Assembly: GCA_949987565.1 (NCBI GenBank) | Contig: OX465104.1 | Coordinates: 26,202,137-26,266,136 of the forward strand | Source of the DNA: Luidia sarsii | Taxonomy: Eukaryota > Echinodermata > Asteroidea > Paxillosida > Luidiidae | Length of the DNA stretch: 64,000 bases | Direction: 5' to 3' | Shown here: positions 47,968 through 58,500 of the stretch, in pieces | Layout of the letters: each line of letters opens with the position of its first letter | Position numbering within the stretch: the stretch's first letter is position 1 | Translations under genes and position numbers: made by a program | Notes under the pieces: model-generated | What the model saw: the letters and a program-made list of their open reading frames with translations, nothing else | The model's database searches: none | What the model was told of the DNA's origin: nothing

Positions 47968-50900
47968 ATGGCTTCGAACTCGGAGAGTGTCGAAGAGGCA
48001 CCGCCTTCGGGCGAAGTTGAGGAGATTATGGAGGTGGTAGACCCTGAAAACAGCGACATGGAGGATTCTGAGGGAGAGGAGAAGGAGAGGAGTGTGTATT
48101 TGCCCGGAGACCCTCTGGACGAAGGTGAAATGTTGGTGCGAGACGACTCTGCCTACCACATGTACCATCAGGCGCAGACAGGTATTGGTTATTTACGAGG
48201 TGTGCCCAATTCTCGGACACTTCACTTTTTCACTTTAGACATGCTCATCAGTAATACAGTATACTTCTTACTACTATACTAGTAGTACCAGTAATAAATT
48301 ATTCATAAATACAGTGTATACGTGTATGTACATTAATGTAAGCCAAACACAACACAAAGGATCATATGAATTTATGATTATCATTATGATTATATGAATA
48401 CTCGTTCTTGTATTGTTGTAAGTTGTATTGTGTTTGTAATGTTAAGTGAATAATATTTGATTTCATTTACTTCAAATGTCTTTGACTCTGTCGGAAGTTT
48501 GACAATTCTTCTTCACTCCTTCAGACATTTCCCATATTGCCCAAATTCTAGGCTATCTTACTACTTACTAGTTACTTGACCAATATGCACAGGATGTCCG
48601 GTGACTAGTGTCATCTGTTTTGGAACCCTTGAAAATTACCCTGGGCTGCGTGGGCAAATGAAATAAGCTTAAAATTTAGACATTGTATTTCACTGCTTTA
48701 TTTCAGGGGCTCCTTGTTTGAGTTTTGATATTCTCAGGGATTCATTAGGAGAGAACCGCGCAGGGTATCCTCACACCATGTTCATTGTTGCAGGTAAGAA
48801 TTCAATGATATTATTATTATTATATTAGTGGTAACTGTGAAACAGCTTTCTAAATGTTAGTACAAATAAATTCAATTTAAAAGTTCCAACTTTTTTGCAG
48901 TTTGCAACATTTTTGTATATCACTCTAGATAATTTTAAGTTCCAACTTTTGTTCAATTTCATAATAATATTGCTTAGATTAATACAAACCTATCATGAAT
49001 CTTATTCTACTTGTTTTTCTTTCCCAGGATCCCAAGCAGAGAAGACTCATTTGAACAATGTCATTGTCATGAAGATGACCAACCTCCACCGCACCAGACG
49101 GAAAGATGACAATGACGATGACAGCGATGAGGACAGTGACAGTGAGGATGAGGATGAGAAGCCAGAGCTGGAGACGGCCATGATGAAGCATCTCGGTTCC
49201 ATCAATAGAATAAGGGTAAGAGACTAAGAACAGATTCCTAGCAGTGCCTTACTATCACCTGCTGTTCCATCAATAGAATAAGGGTAAGAGACTAAGAACA
49301 GATTCCTAGCAGTGCCTTACTATCACCTGCTGTTCCATCAATAGAATAAGGGTAAGAGACTAAGAACAAATTCCTAGCAGTGCCTTACTATCACCTGCTG
49401 TTCCATCAATAGAATAAGGGTAAGAGACTAAGAACAAATTCCTAGCAGTGCCTTACTGTCACCTGCTGTTCCATTAATAGAATAAGGGTAAGAGACTAAG
49501 AACAGATTCCTAGCAGTGCCTTACTATCACCTGCTGTTCCATTAATAGAATAAGGGTAAGAGACTAAGAACAAATTCCTAGCAGTGCCTTACTATCACCT
49601 GCTGTTCCATCAATAGAATAAGGGTAAGAGACTAAGAACAAATTCCTAGCAGTGCCTTACTGTCACCTGCTGTTCCATTAATAGAATAAGGGTAAGAGAC
49701 TAAGAACAAATTCCTAGCAGTGCCTTACTATCACCTGCTGCTCCATCAATAGAATAAGGGTAAGAGACTAAGAACAAATTCCTAGCAGTGCCTTACTATC
49801 ACCTGCTGTTCCATCAATAGAATAAGGGTAAGAGACTAAGAACAGATTCCTAGCAGTGCCTTACTATCACCTGCTGTTCCATCAATAGAATAAGGGTAAG
49901 AGACTAAGAACAAATTCCTAGCAGTGCCTTACTGTCACCTGCTGTTCCATTAATAGAATAAGGGTAAGAGACTAAGAACAGATTCCTAGCAGTGCCTTAC
50001 TATCACCTGCTGTTCCATTAATAGAATAAGGGTAAGAGACTAAGAACAGATTCCTAGCAGTGCCTTACTATCACCTGCTGTTCCATCAATAGAATAAGGG
50101 TAAGAGACTAAGAACAGATTCCTAGCAGTGCCTTACTATCACCTGCTGTTCCATCAATAGAATAAGGGTAAGAGACTAAGAACAGATTCCTAGCAGTGCC
50201 TTACTATCACCTGCTGTTCCATCAATAGAATAAGGGTAAGAGACTAAGAACAGATTCCTAGCAGTGCCTTACTATCACCTGCTGTTCCATCAATAGAATA
50301 AGGGTAAGAGACTAAGAACAGATTCCTAGCAGTGCCTTACTATCACCTGCTGTTCCATCAATAGAATAAGGGTAAGAGACTAAGAACAGATTCCTAGCAG
50401 TGCCTTACTATCACCTGCTGTTCCATCAATAGAATAAGGGTAAGAGACTAAGAACAGATTCCTAGCAGTGCCTTACTATCACCTGCTGTTCCATCAATAG
50501 AATAAGGGTAAGAGACTAAGAACAAATTCCTAGCAGTGCCTTACTATCACCTGCGGTTCCATCAATAGAATAAGGGTAAGAGACTAAGAACAGATTCCTA
50601 GCAGTGCCTTACTATCACCTGCTGTTCCATCAATAGAATAAGGATAAGAACAGATTCCTTAAAGGCCCTTACTATCACCTGCTGCTAAATATTTGGGAAG
50701 GCCGCCATCTAAGGGCTTCATAGCTCAGATGGTAAGAGCACTGGTTCGCAAAACCAGATTTCACAGCTTAAAGTCCTGGTCCAGTCAAAGATTTCTTTGC
50801 CACTTTTGTTTGCCGAACGTTCTGTCAGTTTGTCCTGTATTTGTTTGACTCTTTTCTTTCTTCTTTGTCTTCCTGGTCCTCACCTCCTTTTCAACAGAGC

Positions 50901-53173
50901 ACCGTCATTGGACAGAAGCAAGTAGCGGCAACGTGGTCTGAGACAGGAGCCGTGCACATATGGGATCTCAGTCCTGCCATGACTGCTGTAGGCAACTCTC
51001 AGCATATGGCAAGGTTTGCCAGGCAGGAATCCCACAAACCGTTATTCACTTTCAGCGGCCACCAGATTGAAGGATATGCAATGGACTGGTGTACAACTAC
51101 ACCAGGTGAGCAGACACTTGGATCATTAGTATTGGGGACTGCAGGAAGGAGATGGGTTACCAACTAAAGGCACGGAACCAGCCAAGATATGAATGGCTAA
51201 ACTGAAAGTAATGTAGCTGGCATTTAATTGATAGAGAAATGTTGCTTTCTGACTTGAAATATACATCAAATAGATAAATGAAATTAAACATATATTGAAA
51301 TCTGCATATTTGTAAGATCTAACACGTTGATCTGTGCAGGGCCCTTCCTAATCCTGCTTTTTGAGGAAGGTCCTGCCAGGAACATCAGAATCTCTGAATT
51401 GTATTTAAAACAGTAAAACGCTTCTTACTGGCGCCCCTACACTGGCAAAGACTAGTTGACTACAGTAATTGGGAAGGCCACCATCATAGGGGCTGGATAG
51501 CTCAGATAGCAAGAGCGTTGGTGCATTAAGACATAGGTCTCAAGTCAAATTTTCGTTGCCATTTTTTCAAAATACTTTTGAGCATCCATTGACTGTTCAT
51601 GCTTAGATTTTCATTTGTCAGGGGATGGATTTGGTAGGTTTAAACGGCACCAGTCTCATGAGAGTATTTGCGCTGACTTTGTTTGGCAGGAAACCTACTG
51701 ACCGGAGATTGCAGGAGAAACATCCATCTGTGGAGACTGCAGGAAGGGGGCCAGTGGCATGTGGACCAGCGACCATTTGCTGCACACACAGAATCAGTGG
51801 AAGATTTACAATGGTCACCAACTGAGAAAAATGTAGGCAAAATGTGTATATCCTTGTAATCTTTCTTACATATCCTCTCTGGGCCTAGTGGCCCGTAAGG
51901 CTGTCTGGCTTTCTCTCCAGCGTCTCTGGCCACAGTTTTACCTTCTCTCCAAGATGTCCATCCCAGTTCTTTCCTCTCTTTTCCCACTGTTGGGCGCCAT
52001 GTTGTTTTCTGGTCGCCCCCACTCTCCTTTTGCCTTCTGGTGTCCAGGAAAGTGCAGTGTACAGTGGCTCTCTTCCTTCATTCCTAGCACATGGCCAATC
52101 CATGTCCACCTTTTTCCTTTGACCTCTTCACTGAATTTTGTTCTGAGTATTTCTTCATTACAGATGATGACATTGATTATTCTGCATTCTTTAGAACTAG
52201 TTTACAAGTATATTGCTGACTTGGTCTTGCATATATCAAACAAGAAGTTCAAAAATATTAAAATACACATCATAAGAGTTCTTCATCAGTGACAGGAGCA
52301 GTAGTTTGTAATCTCTAATCCTTTTATTTTGAAGGTATTTGCCTCCTGCTCTGTGGATAAAAGTATCCGAGTCTGGGACATAAGGGCCACCCCCTCCAAA
52401 GCTTGCATGATAACAATGGAAGAGTCCCACAGCAGTGATGTCAATGTGATCCACTGGAATCGGAAGGATCCATTTATCTTATCAGGGGGTGACGATGGTG
52501 TCTTGAATGTCTGGGACCTGAGGCATTTTCAGGTAAGAAAGGAGGAGGAGTCAGTGGTTTGGAGAAAGACTGTAGTACAGTGCAACTATAACGAACATGA
52601 AAATTGTTCAGTATAGCAGTCTTTAGTTATAGCAGTTGCCACAGCATATCTATGGTATATGTCGGGTGCCAAGGTTATAGCCGAATGTATATCAGCGTTC
52701 ATTATTGCTACGTTCCACGGTATTGACATGCAAGACCTCATCATTTGTTTTAATTTCCTGTTTGGTCATTAAGTCAGTAAGCAGTTTGCAGTTTATTTGT
52801 CTTAGTTCCTTTATTTAGAGAGTGTAATTTGAACCGCTTGTCCCACTTTTCTCTTTAGAAAAAGTCTCCTCCAGTGGCCAAGTTCAAGCATCACACAGGT
52901 CCAATCACCAGCGTGGAATGGCACCCCACAGACAGTACTGTCTTTGCGGCGGCTGGCTCAGATGACCAGCTGACCCTCTGGGATCTGTCCTTGGAGAGAG
53001 AGCAAGAGTGCCAGGAAGGCGGGACCAGACTGGACGGCATTCCTGCTCAGCTTCTCTTTGTTCATCAAGGCCAGAGTGATATCAAGGAGCTTCACTGGCA
53101 TCCCCAGATTCCCGGCGCTGTCATCAGTACGGCACACAGTGGCTTCAACATCTTTAAGACCATCAGTGTGTAG
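47968..53173 (+). CDS. GRWD1: Glutamate-rich WD repeat-containing protein 1
   Basis: Seven exons: 47968-48181, 48707-48793, 49028-49215, 50898-51105, 51690-51832, 52335-52532, 52859-53173; 1353 nt, 450 residues (human 446). It is a nucleolar histone-binding WD40 protein acting in 60S ribosome assembly (yeast Rrb1 delivers Rpl3) and in chromatin licensing. Evidence: acidic N-terminus with VYLPG and [10 protein letters not shown], an Asp/Glu-rich loop ([17 protein letters not shown]), INRIR, then WD blades [77 protein letters not shown] and the FKTISV end. The donor of exon 3 starts a 68-bp tandem array. AATAAA occurs at 53547 and 54675. Confidence 0.98.
49195..50650. repeat. 68-bp minisatellite duplicating the GRWD1 exon 3/intron 3 border
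   Basis: Units of 68 bp begin with the last ~20 nt of exon 3 (TTCCATCAATAGAATAAGG) and its donor GTAAGAG, then ACTAAGAACAGATTCC, TAGCAGTGCCTTACTATCAC and CTGCTG. The donor string recurs from 49216 to 50576, a span of exactly 20 x 68 bp, so there are 21 intact donors (1 authentic). Units differ only at a few positions (ACAGATT/ACAAATT, CATCAAT/CATTAAT). The last unit is damaged and joins a SINE. Confidence 0.98.
50685..50805 (+). mobile_element. tRNA-derived SINE, family A
   Basis: TATTTGGGAAGGCCGCCATC, GGCTTCATAGCTCAGATGGT (box A), a diverged box B (AAAGTCCTGGTCC) and AAAGATTTCTTTGCC. Sits between the 68-bp array and GRWD1 exon 4. Confidence 0.75.
51310..51560 (+). mobile_element. Fold-back fragment followed by family A SINE
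   Basis: 51310-51385 has diverged arms (GGGCCCTTCCTAATCCTGC, GAGGAAGGTCCTGCCAGG). 51418-51560 is a SINE with the CTTACTGGCGCCCCTACACT head, GACTAGTTGACTA and GGCTGGATAGCTCAGATAGC box A; box B is reduced. GRWD1 intron 4. Confidence 0.65.
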
Positions 53174-53562
53174 ACTCGCATTGGAATGCTCTTGCAGCAT
53201 CTTGATGACGGCTCTTGTGTTCAGCTGATGAGAAGGGAATGTGATCCTGGTAGCAATTGATGGTTAATTGCATCCCATTAGTGCCATTAGCCAAGCAGAC
53301 TGTTAAGCATATGTGAAGCCTGTGCCTAAGGTCTGGATAAAGGAATAGCCCTGGTAGGCCAAGGCTAAAATCCTTTATCTTTTCAAATTCCTTTCCTTTT
53401 TGGTGAAATTGGTGAAAAGCGCAGTTTCCTGTCTGTTCAATTTTCAATTTTTAGTGGATAAAGTTGCTGAGGGAGAGATATTACCTCGATTCCAGCAGTC
53501 AGTTCTGCCTTTACCTTCTCTGCTTCTCTGACTCCTTCTTTGTAAAAATAAAGAATATTACA

Positions 53563-53670
53563 AAGACTAGTTGACTACGTGTATTTGCGAGGGCCATCAG
53601 ATGTTAACAGCGCTGGTACGCAAAACCAAAGGTCTCGGGTTCAAGTACCGGTCCAGTCAAAGTTTTCTCA
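53563..53670 (+). mobile_element. tRNA-derived SINE, family A (GRWD1 3' UTR)
   Basis: GACTAGTTGACTACGTGTAT, then GCGCTGGTACGCAAAACC and GGTCTCGGGTTCAAGTACCG (box B). It starts within 15 bp of an AATAAA at 53547, so it may have landed at the poly(A) site. Confidence 0.7.
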
Positions 53671-55520
53671 AATACCATTTTTCACATATTGTATTCCTTG
53701 ATACAAGTGGCCTTCATGTGTGTTCATTCCTTCATCATTTCAGGAAGTTGACAGGACACTGGCATCTGTGTGAACCAGCTTTCCGATTGATACTGTCTAA
53801 GAAAACCCCTCTTCAGGAATCCCAGTCTTCTGACGATGGACAGAGCGCTCTTGGAAACGTCAAATCCATCACTTCTCCTTAGAGAAGAGATATTCTTACT
53901 TGGTGTCGCCACAAACCACTGTTGTAGATTCTTTTTGCTATAAAATAAATCATGAGAAATCAAGACTCCTGAGAACGTATGATTGCCATGGCAACCTTGT
54001 CCACCCTTTCTTGTGTTGTTTCTGCAACCAGTGTGCTTTAAAACACAGGTGTCCTTTTAAGATGGTCACCTTTGAGCAAAATCAAAGAGGACGGGAAGAA
54101 GTAATGAACATACCAAGATGTCCAATCCTTCTGTACCGTGGGTGTTACTGTACCGATGTACCTGTATCAGTCATTGATTTAAGGTAGAGAAAACATGTTC
54201 AAATTTTGTTCATTGTTCTGGGTTTTGTACTGTACTATGAAAAATGTCTCGTCCCAGTATTCCTCAATTGTATTTTTTGCCTGCTCTACTTGATGTTCGT
54301 CCTTTTCCCACTAGGCGGAGATGACCTTGTCTTCACATCATGACAGGGTGGTGTGGGTACAGAGATGGCTAACCGAGCCAATCTTTGCTATGAATATTTT
54401 TTGACAGTGTGGCCATGGAATGGCTGGCATCAGATTTGACAGGGAAGAGGGTGAACTTCCCATCGCTCAATTCTGTTGCAGTTCTTGGACACGTAGCGCT
54501 TCCAAGTCTGCTGCACCTGTTCTGCCTGCGGTGTGGCAGGAGTTTCCCCAATAGCAAGTGGATGACTTATTGAACAAATTAGTGGGAGATGGCTACCAGG
54601 AGACTTACAATAAGTCACCACAAAGAATTGGTTAATTCTGATAACTGTACATTTTTTATTAGCAATTGATTTCTAATAAACCTGATTGTTTTACCCCTGA
54701 ATGAACCTAGATACATAATGGTCTGTCTCTGAATATATTATACATCCGTAAGATTCACAGCATTATTTTTTAGCAAGTACACGAGGACAATTGCTTATAG
54801 TTATTTGCTTGTCCCTTTTAAAAGGTCTTACTTGGATGGAAATGTAAGGTTCTCCTTTGCTTTAGATTCCTAGGAAATTTTGTTTGTTCATGTATTTTCT
54901 TGGTGTTTTTCTCATTTCTTGCTAACATTTCAAGCAGGCCTATTTCATCAAGTCTGTTGGCTGGAGTCTGTGGCACTGTCCACAAATTTACCAGGATTGT
55001 CTTTGATGGAACAATAAGACTAGATATTACCACGGCAGAACTTGAACATTAAAATGAAATTAATGCTTTCCAGTCTAGTGCCCTCTTGTGTTTCAACAAA
55101 TTCCAATCAGATGATAGGCGTGATCCTTGATGCAAAGTACCAATGATCTTCCCAGGAATCCGTGGAAAGATAAACTTCGGACAAAGGTTAAACTTCTGAT
55201 TCAAAGAAGTCTTAGAGACAGTTTGATGTACATGTACAGTATTTTGGAAGGGAATTCCTTGGTATCAACCCTTCATGCCTTATCATCATAGCCACTAAGG
55301 CTAATTAAATAGATCATGTATATAGTGTACATAGTTCTGCCTTTGAGAAACCTCCTGCAAGGGTCCAACCATCATGCCCTTTACTTTTTGGATATTTGCA
55401 TTTTGGTCTTTTTAGAAAGTGAGCAGCTTGCAACATTTGTGTACTATGATTACTATGTGACAGGTGATACAATTGGTTATCAAATCCATGGTCATTTATT
55501 TATTGATGGAAGACCAGGAA
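53671..55520. other. GRWD1 distal 3' UTR / intergenic
   Basis: No coding sequence is supported. A second possible GRWD1 poly(A) signal is at 54675-54680. A fold-back right arm is at 55335-55445, near the CIAO3 stop. Confidence 0.5.
55335..55445. mobile_element. Fold-back element, right arm
   Basis: GTTCTGCCTTTGAGAAACCT, GGATATTTGCATTTTGGTC and GTGAGCAGCTTGCAACATTT match the right arm and end. Another arm at 55910-55995 lies in CIAO3 intron 8. Confidence 0.75.
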
Positions 55521-58500
55521 TCACCATTTAATGGTCAAGGCGTTGTTCATCTTCTCCACAGCGTGATACTTTGTCTGGAGCGTTGCTCGAGCCGTGTCAC
55601 TCTCCGCACCTCCCAGCCAATCAGAATGCAGCTCATTAACATGTGGGCTCTCCTCAGGCTTGCGTGTGGTAATAGAGTTGTACAAGTCCTCTACTCGTGC
55701 CAGTAACTCCTTGGGTTGCTCACTGTCCTGTGGTCTGACCTGTCCACCACCATTCAGACAACCTGGTCAGTAGCAACAAGGCAATGGTCAGTAATTAGTC
55801 CGCTATTACTTCGCAATTAGTTATTTAAATTATTACCATGGTTTCAATTCTACTTCCTCTGAAAAAGGAAGACATTTTTAATCACATCTTCAGGCCTTTA
55901 CTTTTTAAGATTCTCAGAGACCTTTGAGAAAGGTCCTGCTAGGATCAAACCTGCAGTTTTTGTCTTTGAAATCAATGGGCAATTTGCAACTTTCCAGTCA
56001 ACAGAAGGGTACTACATTTTATTGTCTATCACCTTTTCTGAATTATCCAAGTCTTTGACTGTCTCAATCTAATTCAAGACACTTTCTTCTTGACATTTTA
56101 ACAAGTAATCTCGGCCCTGTTTTACAGATGACATTATGGAGCCTCCTTACCTGCTGGGCAGGCCATGACCTCTACAAAGTGGTAGGGAGAGCGCCCTCGC
56201 TTGATCTTCTGCACCAGATTCTGAATATTGCGGAAACCATAGGCCAGAGCAAACTTGAGTTGGACTTCACCGTCCACCTCCAGAGTTGCTTCTTTGAAGT
56301 CCTTGTTTCTGTGCAGAAAATGGAAATCACAACTGAAGTTTAAATCTGATTGAAAAGGGGGTGATTCTATCTTTAGTTCTAGGGGAATTGACCAAGAGGC
56401 TGTCCAGTGTCCTCGTACACGGATGGCATGAGTATTGACCGTCTCCGAAAAGATTGCTAGGGAACTAGTCAAGATCAATGCTGACTGTGGGTCAAGCTGG
56501 AAAACTAAACCAAGATAGAATGACGTCAGGCCATCATTTTAGCCAGCACAGAGTGCTAGACCTGTGTGCACGGTTTAGGTAAGGACAGGTTAGGATAGGT
56601 AAGGTCAGGTTAGGATAGGTAAGGACAGGTTAGGATAGGTAAGGACAGGTTAGGATAGGTAAGGACAGGTTAGGATAGGTAAGGACAGGTTAGGATAGGT
56701 AAGGTCAGGTTAGGATAGGTAAGGACAGGTTAGGATAGGTAAGGACAGGTTAGGATAGGTAAGGACAGGTTAGGATAGGTAAGGACAGGTTAGGATAGGT
56801 AAGGACAGGTTAGGATAGGTAAGGACAGGTTAGGATAGGTAAGGACAGGTTAGGATAGGTAAGGTCAGGTTAGGATAGGTAAGGACAGGTTAGGATAAAT
56901 CATTCGGGTAAGGTTACCTCAGGTCAGGTAAATTGGGGTTTGATCAAGTCAAGAATCTGGATTGTTGAGATGGAAATGAGTTTGGAGAAAAAGGAGAGAC
57001 TAGGACCACTTACTTGAGAGTCTTGTAGTCTATCTGACTGACTGAGACTCCAAACAGGTCTTGAGCCGCGTAACGGAAGATGTGCTCTGAGTAGCCCCCT
57101 GATCCACCTCCTGTATGGTTGACTAGCTCCTGTCCCTCCATGGAGACCGGAATCATTGTCTCTATGTCTTGTGGCTCCACCTCAGTCAGGGATAACTTCT
57201 CATTATCCAGCATTGCTTCAACTTCACCTGAAGGCATTGGAAAGGTTATGCACACACACATCAAAATGATAAAAGTCTAGGAAGTTTTACAATGTAAGAT
57301 GTAGCTTTGGCACATGTACATTGTGTAAAACTGTGTACAAATTTATTGCATTGTGCCTTTTGCCTTTGAGAAAGGTCCTACTCATAATTATGATAGTGTC
57401 GGGCCCTCTGAAAGTCTGAATATTTGTTTTTATTTCCCCGTATGGTTACACAGCTACGCCAATATTTGAAGACTGTGGATCTTCAAACAGAAATATACCC
57501 TGAATTTCCTGAGATTTACATGATTTTGTGATGTGAAAAGCACATGTGGTGTATGTATGTACAGGCCATTCAAGAATTACTTTGAAGAGTAATCAGATAA
57601 ATCAGCCTCTATAACACACGTCAGTGGTCACTAGAGAGAGGAGGTAACTGGGAAGACTAACCATAGGTCTCCATCTCTTTATGTCTGGTGTTGTACTTCA
57701 GAGTATTGTAACTGACCTGCCAATTTGATCAAGAGGCACGAAGGGTCTAAGCCGTGATCCATCAAAGGAGGGAATGAACTGTTTATCACTTTACCTGATG
57801 TAATGACGCAATCAACGTCTCTCGTACTGAAGATATCATTATAGAAGTCTTCCCGAGATGCCTCCAGCTTCTTGTCGAAGCAAGGCATGACCGTAGCATG
57901 GTACACCTGGTCTGGCCTCAGACTGCCCTTCTCGGCAAAGTAACCTTTGACCAATGACCCCATGACCTGTTGGGGAGACTTGGCTGTGCTGATGTAGGGC
58001 AGGATGTAGGAGCCATGGGTCTTCTCAGCGTAACACACCCAGCCTAGACAAAGATCAGATCATGGCAAGAATCCTGAAACAAAGCTGTCTAACCAAACCA
58101 GTCAAAGCACCGACAGAAATTTATCAAGGCTTTCCCTTACTCAACGTATAATTGGTGCTGTGTGCTTTGCATGATTGCTCGATGGCCTGTTGAAAAAATA
58201 CAGGCCGCTCAGGCAACCCCTCATTGAATTTCATTCTCTTAGATGCAAAAATAATTGAAGTGTTGCCTTTTGCCTTTGAGAAAGGTCCTGCATTGAAACA
58301 TCTGGCCCTCTAACTTTTGAGATTCATGTATTGCAGGTCATTTTAGTCAGTGAGCAGTTTGCAACAGATTTATTTACTTCACAACAGAAGTGATGAGGCC
58401 AGATGGAAATAGATTTTAATTGGTAAGTCACATAACATTTCTGGCAGGGCCTTTCTCATGTACCTTGAAGAATGGTTCTGCTGGGTGCAAAACTTTGAAA

